From an uncultured Paracoccaceae bacterium (GTDB lineage: Bacteria; Pseudomonadota; Alphaproteobacteria; Rhodobacterales; Rhodobacteraceae): a stretch of DNA of 64,000 bases. Below the pieces are notes generated by a model, which made no database searches, had not been told where the DNA came from, and worked only from the letters and a program-made list of their open reading frames with translations. A program made the translations under genes and the position numbers. The stretch is taken from positions 1 to 64,000 of the forward strand of contig CANNFR010000014.1 of the NCBI GenBank assembly GCA_947503935.1. Reading direction: 5' to 3'. Shown piece by piece: positions 24,754-33,745 of the stretch (positions are counted from its first letter, which is position 1; every line of letters starts with the position of its first letter).

Positions 24754-25265
24754 GGGGAGCAGGTAAAACGAATCGAAGGTGAGCTGAGTCTGGACGGCCA
24801 GCCCCGCGCTGCTATTTTTCATAATGAGGACGGATGGCGTCAAGACAGCGTCAATTGCTTTCCTGTCGACGAACTGGATTTCAAACTCTTCGACCAGCTC
24901 GCCGTGGTCGTTTTTTTATGCTGCCGACCCTACTTTCATACGTTTCTGCGTCTTAGAAGTAGAACCCGCTCGCGGCTAAGTCATAGGGTTGCGCGTAGAA
25001 CAAGGTTATGAAATATCTGCTCTTTTTGGGTTCTGAGTTGCTCATACAACCTTGGCCTTCACCGAGAATGGCGGCAAGGATCAAGTGCGGGACCGACATC
25101 GCCCTCGCCGCGGTCGTCAATTACTAGCTATTAGGCCTGAAGACACTACTGTTGGTTCTCGCGAAACAAACTGTATTTGTCTGCAAGCGTCCAGTTAAGA
25201 GACGGTTCATCTTAGGGTTGTTAGTAAGACAAGGCTGGAGTCTTGAGAGAAGCGGAGATGTTAGT
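24754..25265. other. No supported gene
   Basis: A 512-bp segment with no convincing coding frame or RNA. A short open frame begins near the IS end and runs to about 25011 (DGWRQDSVNCFPVDELDF), which may be a decayed coding remnant, but I do not recognise it. Probably recombination debris between IS fragments. Confidence 0.4.
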
Positions 25266-25490
25266 ATGGCGGTTTACGAGTCAGGCCTTGCAACTATATT
25301 GTTGAGCATTGCAGCCCATGCCGAAAGAGAGGGAATGCCAAAGCTGGGGCGCCTAGTACAAGAAGCGGCAGTTGTCGCTCTTCAGGAAGTACCGGGATGC
25401 CGGCGTACCACCCACCCGATACGCGCGCTCGCTGAGCCGCGAGGAGCGGAAATTCACCATCTGTTTGAGAAAGAGCACTTCGGCACCTGA
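25266..25490 (+). CDS. Small hypothetical protein, possibly truncated
   Basis: 74 residues beginning MAVYESGLATILLSIAAHAEREGMPKLGRLVQEAA, strongly helical for the first 42 residues. The rest is basic and less regular and may come from a neighbouring fragment after a join. GGAG lies 8-9 bases before the ATG. No family is recognised. It could be the intact N-terminus of a small regulatory protein cut by later insertions. Confidence 0.35.
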   Translation: MAVYESGLATILLSIAAHAEREGMPKLGRLVQEAAVVALQEVPGCRRTTHPIRALAEPRGAEIHHLFEKEHFGT

Positions 25491-25555
25491 CGCCTCTGGC
25501 CTGAGACCCGACTGCCCGCCAGTCTTTGGGAGAATTCTTTGGCTGGTATCTGACC

Positions 25556-25990
25556 TCACGCGGCCTTGGTTTCCAGTCTCGATTTCATTGCAAATTCGTG
25601 TGGTGTGAGATTGTCCAGGGATGAGTGGGGTCTGTGTCGGTTGTAGTCCTCCTTCCATGCAGTGATCTTCTCGCGAGCGGTCAGCGATGAGAACAGGGTT
25701 TCGTTCAAAAGCTCGTCCCGGAAGCTGCCGTTGAATTACTCGACGAATGCGTTCTGCATCGGCTTTCCGGGCGCGATGTAGTGCCAGTCGATCCGGGTTT
25801 CCTGGCATCATCTGAGCACAATCATACTTGTCAGTTCCGTCCCGTTGTCGCTGACAATCGTTCTGGGCCTCCCGCGTCGGGCCATGATCGCCGTGAGCTC
25901 GCGGGTGACGCGGAGCCCCGAGAGCGAGGTATCTGCGACCACGGCCAGACATTCGCGGTTGAGGTCAACCACGATGGCCAGTAAACGCGC
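25556..25990 (-). pseudogene. IS3-family OrfB remnant with stop codons
   Basis: The C-terminal integrase core of an IS3 transposase can be read on the minus strand: [59 protein letters not shown]. It is interrupted by two in-frame stops (after TSMIVLR and after NAFVE) and lacks the N-terminal half. It is a dead fragment of a different IS3 subtype from the copy at 32146. Confidence 0.8.
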
Positions 25991-26089
25991 GGGGAGGTCA
26001 GCCTTAGAGCAACCTGCTTTTCGCCTGTATCAGAGTTATTTTTAATCATATCCTTCGTCCTTCTTCTTGGTGGTGTGTTAGGCATAACT

Positions 26090-27049
26090 ATGAAAACTAA
26101 CGTAAATGCTTGTGCTGAAGAATTCTTAAGACATCTGCGTGAGAGTCGCGCCGATAGCTTACAGTTGCTTCATAGATCCGTCATCAAACCTTCAAGGAAA
26201 GTCTATCGACTAGTTGTTGGACGATGCTGCTATACGCTCAAGCTGGACATGGCCCCGGACGGATGGGCGAGCTTAAGTAATGAGTATAACCGACTTTGCA
26301 ATTTGAGCAGTCAAACTGCACATGTTGCGGGCTTTCGTGTGGCACGTCCGATTTACAGCTCGGAAGCGCGGAATTTTTACGTGACTGAGTTCTATGAGGG
26401 GAAGCCTGTGCAGATGGCGATGAGAGATGCATCATCACTCAGCGAATGCTTGTCTATCTTGCGCGCTATTGGTCAATGGATGAGAGTCCTTCATTCAACC
26501 AGTGACACCGAGACACGGCCTCTATGGCCAGGCTGGGCCTTGGAACCGCTGCGCCTGCAAGTTCGTCCGAGATCCAAGTTTACGCAACTCTTCGTCCGCG
26601 AAGCCCTAGTACATAGGTGCATGCAAATTCTGGAGGACAAATGTACTCAGTTAAAGGGAAAGCCGACTGTCTTCGCAGTCCAGCATGGCGATCTTTCTGG
26701 GTCAAACCTTCTTTATGGCAAAGAAGGGGTATTGGGGCTTGATTTCGGAGAGCCAATACTGCGTATATCTTCTGTTGAGTTTGGACACTTATTCCTGCAT
26801 GCGCTTTATTCAAGAAGATTTTTAGCAGCAGAACCTACCATTCTACCAAAATCAGTTTTCGCCGCCTTTCAGGAGGGTTATGGTAGCGATATTGATAGAG
26901 AAGAAGCTGTCTTTTTCATGATTGCCTCCTTAACAAAAAAATATGCTCTTGCTCGGTCTAGACGCATTCTACTATCATCCTTTCAAAGGCAAAGACATAC
27001 TTTAATTGAGTGCCTATTGTCCAGAGTAGTAGAGAAAGAGCAGCTTTAG
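26090..27049 (+). CDS. Kinase-fold phosphotransferase-like protein
   Basis: A 319-residue protein with an aminoglycoside-phosphotransferase/LPS-kinase-like fold. The catalytic loop is QHGDLSGSNLLYG (Asp plus Asn) and the metal-binding motif is GLDFGEP in place of the usual DFD/DWE. An N-terminal lobe Lys is plausible in CCYTLKLDMAP. The substrate is unknown; neighbours (sulfotransferase, RTX glycosidase) hint at a surface-glycan modification role, but that is inference. Its AT-richer composition than the flanking chromosome suggests transfer. Start 26090 is the first ATG. Confidence 0.65.
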   Translation: MKTNVNACAEEFLRHLRESRADSLQLLHRSVIKPSRKVYRLVVGRCCYTLKLDMAPDGWASLSNEYNRLCNLSSQTAHVAGFRVARPIYSSEARNFYVTEFYEGKPVQMAMRDASSLSECLSILRAIGQWMRVLHSTSDTETRPLWPGWALEPLRLQVRPRSKFTQLFVREALVHRCMQILEDKCTQLKGKPTVFAVQHGDLSGSNLLYGKEGVLGLDFGEPILRISSVEFGHLFLHALYSRRFLAAEPTILPKSVFAAFQEGYGSDIDREEAVFFMIASLTKKYALARSRRILLSSFQRQRHTLIECLLSRVVEKEQL

Positions 27050-27079
27050 TCTTAGAGCAAACCCTACTAGGGTCAGGAC

Positions 27080-27469
27080 TCATAACCAAGATATGACGGT
27101 TGCGGCGAGAGCGATTGCTGAGAGGAAGACCTTGGGGCATCGATCATAGCGGGTTGAGACACGTCGCCAGGCTTTGAGCCTTCCGAACATGCGTTCAATG
27201 CGGTTGCGGCGTCTATAGCGGCGCTTGTCGTATCTGACGACCTTGTTGCGGGACTTGCGACCTGGGATGCAGGGTCGCGTTCCCCTGTCTGCCAAGGCTT
27301 CTCGGAGCCAATCAGCATCATACCCCCGATCAGCTAATAGCCAATCAGCATCTGGTAGGCCGCTCAGCAAAGCCATGGCGCCGGTGTAATCGCTGATCTG
27401 ACCGGCTGTGATGAAAAAGCGGATCGGGCGACCGCTGGTGTCCGTGACGGCATGTAGCTTTGTGTTCAT
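27080..27469 (-). CDS. IS5-family transposase, second ORF
   Basis: The C-terminal catalytic part: MNTKLHAVTDTSGRPIRF, second Asp in WLLADRGYDADWLREAL, and the Y-(2)-R-(3)-E-(6)-R block RNRIERMFGRLKAWRR. 129 residues if started at its own ATG, but expected to be made as a fusion with the preceding ORF. The frame is intact. Confidence 0.85.
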   Translation of the reverse strand: MNTKLHAVTDTSGRPIRFFITAGQISDYTGAMALLSGLPDADWLLADRGYDADWLREALADRGTRPCIPGRKSRNKVVRYDKRRYRRRNRIERMFGRLKAWRRVSTRYDRCPKVFLSAIALAATVISWL

Positions 27470-27489
27470 GCCGCCCTTCGTCTGTCCGA

Positions 27490-27837
27490 TCAGGCGTCCT
27501 CGCCCCCCTTTTTCAACCGCAGGCTTGAGGCCGTGCGGTGCGCTTTGAGGTAGGTCGCATCAATTGAGATTGTCTTGTTGTCGGGTGCTTCTGCCGCCAA
27601 TCCAGTCATGATCCGCGCAAATACACCCATATCGCTCCATCGCTTCCAGCGGTTGTGCAACGTCTTGGGTGGGCCATAGTCTGGGGGTGCATCACACCAG
27701 CGTAAGCCATTGCGATTGATGAAGATAATACCACTCAGTACACGCCGATCATCAACGCGTTGTCGACCCCGACTCTTGGGAAAGAACGGCCGGAGCCGCA
27801 CCATCTGCGCTTCTGTCAGCCAATAGAGATTACTCAT
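27490..27837 (-). CDS. IS5-family transposase, first ORF
   Basis: The N-terminal part of the DDE transposase: YWLTEAQMVRLRPFFPKSRG, GIIFINRNGLRWCDAP, then the first Asp region ISIDATYLKAHRTA. ATG 27837 is preferred, with GGGGGAC upstream, over the longer frame that begins inside the terminal repeat. It ends just after the A/G slippery run, so the second ORF is probably reached by frameshifting. Confidence 0.85.
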   Translation of the reverse strand: MSNLYWLTEAQMVRLRPFFPKSRGRQRVDDRRVLSGIIFINRNGLRWCDAPPDYGPPKTLHNRWKRWSDMGVFARIMTGLAAEAPDNKTISIDATYLKAHRTASSLRLKKGGEDA

Positions 27838-28048
27838 TTGTCCCCCAAACCATTGGGGTTCGTGAATCATGACAACAACTCAGCATCAAGCCGATTTATG
27901 GGTCCTGAACCTAGCCATGGTTGCCAAAACGTTTAAAACGAACCCTGTACGGCAATCTCTTCCGTTTGAGAGCTTCACAGTCCGGGCTGACTTAGATGGG
28001 ATCGTGTGATAAATACAGATCCAGGGCGGTTATTGGTGGTGGATCGAT

Positions 28049-28483
28049 GTGATTACCCGAGGAATCTTAATTGACACTCCTCAAGGCAAAAGTCCCGTCG
28101 AGGAGCTCGCTGCAGGTGATCCAGTGCAGACGCTGGATTTCGGCTTACAGACCATCAAAGAGGTTCATCAGCGCTCGGCGTCAGGGCGCGGACCGCTCAC
28201 GCCGGTGCGCATCGAGAAGGATGCGATTGGCAATACTCGTGATTTGTTAGTATCCCCCCAGATGTCTCTCTTGGTATTTGATCGCAGTGTCGCAATAGGT
28301 TCCGAGTACGCGCCTTTTGTTTCCGCATATGCTCTTGTAAATGAAAAGGATGTCAATTTCGATCCGATCGACGAGATTGAATACTTTCTCTTAATCTTCG
28401 AACGAAGCGTCGTTGTCGCAATCAATGACGTTCCGGCATTTTTCCCAAATCCATTTGATTTTTTGGTCAAGGGCGATGGTTGA
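28049..28483 (+). pseudogene. Hint-domain protein fragment
   Basis: 144 residues of the Hint (Hedgehog/intein) module common in secreted Rhodobacterales proteins: ITRGILIDTPQGKSPVEELAAGD, the block PLTPVRIEKDAIGNTRDLLVSPQ and a divergent C-terminus. The normal Cys/Ser start residue and N-terminal exported domain are missing, and the PQHRM-type histidine is replaced (SPQMSLL). It starts at a GTG with no clear ribosome site. Most likely a truncated relic rather than a functional autoprocessing domain. Confidence 0.6.
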
Positions 28484-28603
28484 CAAAACTAGTTCCAGAA
28501 ACTAAAGTTGCATTCGGGCTCCGGCGGCTCGCCGAAGCCCTACATATCTCATTGCTTGTTGCAGCTCGAAAATCACTGGATGATGGCATCAGTAACACGT
28601 CTG

Positions 28604-28966
28604 TCAAACCAGTCGAACCCTCTGTACTTGGCGTGCGCCGAAATGCTGACCAACAAACTCGCAATCTTGGCGTTGGTATTCACTCTTATTTTCCTTCCCA
28701 AATGATTTTCTTGTCGTCTCCGCTATAGGTGAGTTTGACTCGAGTACCAACTTGGCAAGTTTGAGTGGAGTGGCGCCTTTTTGATTAGCCTTAGGTGAGT
28801 CACGTTGCTTGTGCGTGGGCAGTGTTCCGTAGAGCAACTCAGAGAGTACGTCCCGCATAGCCGCTGCGGTTGCAACGAACCCCATCTGCTCGGCTAAGAA
28901 AATGCTATCGCGGAGTTCGTCTTCCAAGGTTCTCGAGGCGCGGTCGGTTTCTGTCATTTGGAACAT
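28604..28966 (-). CDS. Hypothetical protein
   Basis: About 120 residues with a helical N-terminus (TLEDELRDSIFLAEQMGF, then AAAMRDVLSELL) and a basic, Gln/Lys-rich disordered tail. I recognise no family. The ATG at 28966 is chosen; a TTG at 28996 extends it by 10 codons. Overlapping frames on the plus strand make the call uncertain. No operon partner. Confidence 0.35.
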   Translation of the reverse strand: MFQMTETDRASRTLEDELRDSIFLAEQMGFVATAAAMRDVLSELLYGTLPTHKQRDSPKANQKGATPLKLAKLVLESNSPIAETTRKSFGKENKSEYQRQDCEFVGQHFGARQVQRVRLV

Positions 28967-29142
28967 CCATGCCGTCCATTTTTCATTCAGTTTCAAAATT
29001 CAGCCATCTTTCTTAAGGAACGGTAAACAGATCAGATCGATTTTTCGTGATCTCTTCGGTCGCACTTCTGGCGCATGAGATCGTCTATGTGAACCATTCC
29101 GGGTCTACCCGAGACTCCAACTCCTGAGTGGGATAGGGCATC

Positions 29143-29800
29143 ATGAGCAAGACTACGAACAAGTATCCCGCAAGCGGGCTTTGGGCACACGCAGGCCTAT
29201 TCTTGTGTCGGATCGTGCCAATCAGCGCTGGTCTTTGGACTTCGTGTCTGACGCCTTCGCAGAAGGCCAGCGGTTCCGCGTGCTCTGCATGGTGGATGAT
29301 TGCACCCGCGAAGTTTTGGCCTCCGTTGCGGATCGTTGACTGTCTTGCGCACGAATGACCCGCGAGCTGGATGATCTCATCCGACGGCGCGGCCAGCCTG
29401 ACATGATCGTCTCAGACAATGGGACGGAAATGACATCTCACGCATTTCTAAGAAGGTGCCAGGACACTGGCGTCGGCTGGCATTACATTGCACCGGGAAA
29501 GCCCATGCAAAACGCCTTCGTGGAAAGCTTCAATGGCCGCCTTCGCGACGAATGCCTCAACGAGCACATCTTCGGCAACCTCGTTGAGGCCCGGAAGATC
29601 ATCGAAACTGGAGCATTGATTACAACACAGAACGACCACACACATCGCTTGGCGGACTGTCGCCGGCCGTCTCCGCCAATCTCAACCGTGCCCACCCCGC
29701 CTGCCTCGCTTGAGCTGCGCGAAGGTTCCGCTCAGCAGGCCTTGACCGGAACCCAATCAACAGAAAGAAACAGGAACGGAATCTACACTTGAACGGCCCG
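29143..29800 (+). pseudogene. IS3-family OrfB remnant with frameshifts
   Basis: Pieces of an IS3 transposase core spread over two frames: NQRWSLDFVSDAFAEGQRF, then CMVDDCTREVLASVADR and a stop; further on [37 protein letters not shown] and [12 protein letters not shown], then another frame change. A GGGGCCGGGTCAG terminal-like sequence follows near 29810. The N-terminal part and orfA are absent. Not functional. Confidence 0.8.
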
Positions 29801-30015
29801 TATTAGGGGGCCGGGTCAGTCGATTGTGGCGATCGCGCCGATTTCACCACCAAGATGATGAAGACCTTAGAGCGTGGGTCGCTCGATTTTTTTGCTGGTT
29901 TTCCGCGGGACTTGCGGCTAACACCGGGTAACGTGGACTCAAGGCAGTATGACAGTAGAAGAATGGGTCGCGGAGCCCAGGATGTACCTAAACTGGGCAT
30001 TTTTTTGGAGGCAGC

Positions 30016-30363
30016 ATGGCTGTAGATGTTGAAGTTAAACGAGATAAGGATGCGGGGACATTCGGAGTTGTTTTACATGGCGTCGAAAACTATATGCTCA
30101 ATGACGAAGAGGGTGAGCTACTTACCGATGCAATGGTAATTATAGAAGGTCTAGCCAGAACAGTCGATGCGCTCCAACAAAAACTCGATCTGGACGAAGA
30201 GCTACAACCCATAGACTTTGCGGTTCTACTTCGGGCCAAATATAGGTTTCTGGAAGTCCGGAAAGCGCTTGACGAGGTGCAAGAGGTCCTAAATGGAACG
30301 AAGTCAGCTGCGGAGGCGGGTTTTCCAGAGTTTGGTCCTGGAGGAGAAGTCTATTTGGACTAA
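30016..30363 (+). CDS. Hypothetical acidic protein
   Basis: 115 residues, acidic, probably helical in the middle (LLTDAMVIIEGLARTVDALQQKL) and again at residues 70-95. TTGGAGG 7 bases before the ATG is a strong ribosome site, so the gene is likely real. No signal peptide or known domain is recognised. It stands alone between two IS3 fragments in the AT-richer core of the island. Confidence 0.6.
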   Translation: MAVDVEVKRDKDAGTFGVVLHGVENYMLNDEEGELLTDAMVIIEGLARTVDALQQKLDLDEELQPIDFAVLLRAKYRFLEVRKALDEVQEVLNGTKSAAEAGFPEFGPGGEVYLD

Positions 30364-30540
30364 TATGAGACCTGAAGGGTGGCAGCGTCTCGGTAGTCGG
30401 AAAGTCTCTGTTTGACTGAAACCGCTTTTTGCTCCTCCTCACAATATTTGGCTTCTTCTTTTCCAACCAATTATCTCTGACTGGGCAGGACTTTGTTGCA
30501 CAAATCGGGGTTGGCCGTGCTTCCCCTTTCCCAGTCGCAC

Positions 30541-30744
30541 TCATCCCGGTGATGGTCTCGCGCAAAGGGCCAAGCTCCAGGGCCTTCGTCGAATGACATT
30601 CTGAAGCATTTCCCGATCCAGCGTCCGATCCACCACAGTCTTCTTCAGCTGGGTGTTCTCGTCCTGGAGCGTCTTCAGTCTGCGCATCATGCGCTTCCGC
30701 CCCTCTCCCAGCCTGGAAAGCTTGGTAGAAAACTCCGATCTCAA
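30541..30744 (-). pseudogene. IS3-family OrfA remnant
   Basis: The coiled-coil C-terminal half of an IS3 OrfA (RLKTLQDENTQLKKTVVD, DREMLQNVIRRR). The HTH half has been lost or shifted out of frame upstream. It probably once belonged with one of the nearby orfB remnants. Not functional. Confidence 0.65.
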
Positions 30745-30907
30745 CCGACCCAGTCTTCATGGACCAGATCAATTACCATAGATGTTTGCGATGGCTTGAC
30801 ATGGATCCCAAGTGGGATGGTACTCTGCGCTTATAAGTTGTGAGTAACTCGACGCAGGGCATGTTGTATGGTCGCGGAAGATTCTCCGTAATTAGGAGGT
30901 ACTTAAC

Positions 30908-31717
30908 TTGAAGATGCTGGAAGACCCTCATAATCCTGTTGGCCGCCTGTTTGCTTCAAGAAGCCTCCGGCTCCATTATCTTGTCATTCCAAAGTGTGGT
31001 TGTACCTTCGTCAAAAACTTAATTTGGCGGATTGATCATGGTTCGTATTATGATGATCAACGCAGGATTCATGATCTAGATCATCTCTTCGCGAGATCTA
31101 GTGATTTTGGGCTAACCGTTAAGGAGCTGCGTCGAGAACCTGCGGCATTCACTGTACTACGTAGCCCAGTAGACCGCTTCTTTTCGTTGTATATGGACAA
31201 GGTTATGGGGAGTGGGCACCAATCTTTTGTACCACTACGCCATATACTACAATCCAAGTACGGACTGAACCCTAGCGCTCAAGCACCTGATGAACACACC
31301 CGAAATTGCGAAATAATGATTGATTGGATAGGAAAAAATCTTTCTAAAGGCATCGATCTTGCGCCGGATTCTCATTGGATTCCACAAGTGGCGAGGATTA
31401 ATATTATTCGAAAGCTTAACCTAAAATTACTGATGCTAAATAAGCTATCTTCACAAGTTTCACTACTCCTTAATGGTCTCGAATACAGAGACTTAGGTTT
31501 AATAAAGAATGTGAATCAGAATAAATCATCTAAGGAATTTATGAAGAGCGATATTCTTACTAAATGTTTGAGGTCGCGCATTAACGAGATATATGCTGGA
31601 GATAAGCTACTTCACGATGCAGTGCGATCGGCTTGGACAGAGCTGACTCCAAAAAGCATTGATGAAATCCCAAGATTTGAAAGCCTCAAGCCAACTCTTA
31701 GATTCGATCTTTCTTAA
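30908..31717 (+). CDS. Sulfotransferase family protein
   Basis: 269 residues of the carbohydrate sulfotransferase-2-like type. The 5'-phosphosulfate loop is IPKCGCTFVKNLIW near residues 28-41, and the 3'-phosphate region is VLRSPVDRFFSLY near 86-98. Such enzymes move sulfate from PAPS to a sugar or other acceptor, cytoplasmic or membrane-side. AGGAGG 8 bases upstream favours the TTG at 30908 over the ATG at 30914. AT-rich composition and flanking IS debris point to horizontal acquisition; probable role in sulfated polysaccharide synthesis is inference. Confidence 0.75.
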   Translation: MKMLEDPHNPVGRLFASRSLRLHYLVIPKCGCTFVKNLIWRIDHGSYYDDQRRIHDLDHLFARSSDFGLTVKELRREPAAFTVLRSPVDRFFSLYMDKVMGSGHQSFVPLRHILQSKYGLNPSAQAPDEHTRNCEIMIDWIGKNLSKGIDLAPDSHWIPQVARINIIRKLNLKLLMLNKLSSQVSLLLNGLEYRDLGLIKNVNQNKSSKEFMKSDILTKCLRSRINEIYAGDKLLHDAVRSAWTELTPKSIDEIPRFESLKPTLRFDLS

Positions 31718-31931
31718 GTATGACCTTGATCACCCAGCTTTGCAAGTCGGACCTATAGCGAAGCAATTCATAACCCGGTGATTGTAGATATCATAGTTTT
31801 TTGTCAACGGCGGCGTAACATCCTGCCATTGGGGCGGAGCAAAAGTCGGCCACTTGCTGGTGCGCCTTGGGGCGTGATGCCCTCATAGTTGTTGAACCGC
31901 ATCGGGTTTGCCGGAGCAATGATTTGTTTTA
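31718..31931. other. IS-debris spacer, no gene
   Basis: No coding frame or RNA is supported. The segment 31800-31915 is GC-richer than its surroundings and reads like a fragment of another transposable element, but I cannot name it. Confidence 0.35.
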
Positions 31932-32201
31932 GGGTCAGGAATCATAACGGAAACATGACCACGGCAGCCAAAGCGAATGCGGGCAGGAGTATCTTCGGGC
32001 ATCCGTCGTAAAGGGTCGCAACACGTCGCTAGTTCCTGAATCGGGGAAGCTGTTCTCGATCTTGCAACGTCTTCGATAGCGCGCCCACTGTACGGAAGTG
32101 GGATCTTGTGGCATTTCCTCAATGGAGGAAAGGGCTTGATCCTGTTGATCCTCCCCCAGTGAATTGGTCCTCCGCTATGTTTAGGAAAGCGGAGGAAGCA
32201 C

Positions 32202-32480
32202 ATGGCAAAGAAGCGACCAAAGCCAGAAGAGATTGTCACGAAGTTACGGCAGGTTGAAGTTCTGACGGGGCAAGGCATGCCGCGTCTGGATGCGATCCAG
32301 CAGATCGGCGTGACTGAACAAACGTATTACCGCTGGAAGAAGAAATACGGTGGAATGGGCACGGACCAATTAAGGGAACTGAAGCGTCTGCAGAAAGAGA
32401 ACGAGCGGCTGCGCAGAGCTGTTTCTGATCTGACCTTGGACAAGCTTATCTTGGCGGAAGCAGCAAAGGGAAACTTCTAA
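32202..32480 (+). CDS. IS3-family transposase OrfA
   Basis: 92 residues: HTH LDAIQQIGVTEQTYYRWKKKY, then the leucine-zipper LKRLQKENERLRRAVSDL. It matches the OrfA at 24406 along its length but differs at many residues. The OrfAB fusion is expected by frameshifting into the following frame near 32480. Confidence 0.92.
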   Translation: MAKKRPKPEEIVTKLRQVEVLTGQGMPRLDAIQQIGVTEQTYYRWKKKYGGMGTDQLRELKRLQKENERLRRAVSDLTLDKLILAEAAKGNF

Positions 32481-32495
32481 GCCCCGCTCGTCGCC

Positions 32496-33326
32496 GTGCT
32501 TGCATTGATCGTGCGTGCTGAGCTGAATGTCTCGGAACGCCGCGCTTGTCGCGTTCTGAGACAACACCGATCCACGCGGCGTAAGGTACCAGTTGGTCGC
32601 CCGGATGAAGAACGGTTGGTGGCCGACATGATCGAACTGACCCGTCAATATGGCCGATACGGCTATCGTCGGATCGCTGCGCTGCTGAGAGATGCTGGCT
32701 GGCATGTGAACGACAAACGGATCGAAAGACTGTGGCGACGAGAGGGGCTGAAAGTGCCCATGAAACAACCAAAGAAGGGACGGCTTTGGTTCAATGACGG
32801 ATCGTGCGTCCGACTTCGGCCTGAGCACCGCGATCATGTCTGGTCGTATGACTTCGTGCATTGCCGCACTGACGATGGAAAGGCGTTCCGCACGCTCAAC
32901 ATCATCGACGACTACCGCAGGGAGTGTCTGGCCATCCGCGTGGATCGCAAGCTGGACTCAGGCAATGTGATCGACGCCCTAAGTGATCTGTTTATCCTAC
33001 GTGGAATCCCATCATTTATTCGGTCTGACAATGGCCCGGAGTTCGTTTCTCAGGCCGTGCAGGACTGGATCAAAGCCGTTGGTGCAAAGACGGCTTACAT
33101 CGATCCAGGGTCGTCTTGGGAAAACGGGTATTGCGAAAGCTTCAATGCCCGATTCAGGGATGAGTTCTTGAATGGCGAAATCTTCTACAGCCTGCGTGAG
33201 GCGCAAATCCTGATCGAAGAATGGAGGAAACACTACAATACGAAACGACCACACAGCTCATTGGGCTACCGCCCACCGGCCCCTGAAGCTATCGTCCAGA
33301 TAGACCAAAGGCCAATCATGCACTAA
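32496..33326 (+). CDS. IS3-family transposase OrfB (DDE integrase core)
   Basis: 276 residues. The N-terminal HTH_21-like region is RRIAALLRDAGWHVNDKRIE. Catalytic residues are visible: Asp in WSYDFVHC, Asp in IRSDNGPEF, Glu in WENGYCESFNARFRDEF; the tail KRPHSSLGYRPPAPEA is typical. The frame is intact, so the element may be mobile. Confidence 0.92.
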   Translation: MLALIVRAELNVSERRACRVLRQHRSTRRKVPVGRPDEERLVADMIELTRQYGRYGYRRIAALLRDAGWHVNDKRIERLWRREGLKVPMKQPKKGRLWFNDGSCVRLRPEHRDHVWSYDFVHCRTDDGKAFRTLNIIDDYRRECLAIRVDRKLDSGNVIDALSDLFILRGIPSFIRSDNGPEFVSQAVQDWIKAVGAKTAYIDPGSSWENGYCESFNARFRDEFLNGEIFYSLREAQILIEEWRKHYNTKRPHSSLGYRPPAPEAIVQIDQRPIMH

Positions 33327-33745
33327 CAATCAAATTGGACCACTCAGGTGGAGCTGATCAATTCCTTGCGCGTACTCCGCCAATGCAACCCATTGCGATT
33401 GATGAAAATAATCCCGCTCAGAACGCGCCTAACGTCAGCGCTTGCTTTGCCATGGGCCTTTGGAAAATTGAGTTCAAGACGCGCCATTAGCGCCTCGCTC
33501 AGCCAGCGAATATCAGACATGTCACTTTTCAGTTTTCCAAAAGTGAATTATGCCATTAAGAGAAAACTATTGGGTTCTGCCCGTAGTCTTATTAACGCAG
33601 AATCAAACTATCGACACCTTTAGCAACTGCCAACACAAAAAAACGAAAGATTTTACAAAACTCATAAAAAACTAAATCCCTGGAATTAACCGGCTGTTTA
33701 CACCATCTCAAGCATCTAGCACTCGGTGAGTGATTAGGGGTGAAA

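Larger units (their letters stand above)
27071..27910 (-). mobile_element. IS5-family (IS427-type) insertion sequence, intact ends
   Basis: An 840-bp element with terminal inverted repeats: left GGTCAGGACTCATAA, right (minus strand) GTTCAGGACCCATAA, two mismatches. CTAG flanks both sides (27067-27070 and 27911-27914), consistent with the TA/CTAG target of this group. It encodes two overlapping-style ORFs joined by a probable programmed frameshift at a run AAAAAGGGGGG. It appears potentially active. Confidence 0.88.
32146..33360 (+). mobile_element. IS3-family insertion sequence, apparently complete
   Basis: 1215 bp with related ends, TGATCCTCCCCCAGTG on the left and TGATCAGCTCCACCTG on the right (minus strand), orfA and orfB both open. 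No matching target duplication is seen, consistent with a deletion next to it in the IS5 relic. It is the only IS3 copy of the island with a full orfB. Confidence 0.85.
31932..33585 (-). mobile_element. IS5-family relic split by an IS3 insertion
   Basis: The left piece (31932-32145) begins GGTCAGGAATCATAA, matching the terminal repeat of the IS5 copy at 27071. The right piece (33361-33585) contains the complement of an IS5 transposase N-terminus (minus-strand SDIRWLSEALMARLELNFPK, then GIIFINRNGL) and ends near GGGTTCTGCCC. The intact IS3 element lies between. The two pieces total only about 440 bp of an expected 840 bp, so internal sequence was also lost. Confidence 0.75.

Noticed and set aside
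27080-27837. IS5 transposase regarded as broken by frameshift
   Set aside because: A two-frame layout with an A/G slippery run is normal for this IS5 subgroup, and the ends and target repeats are intact.
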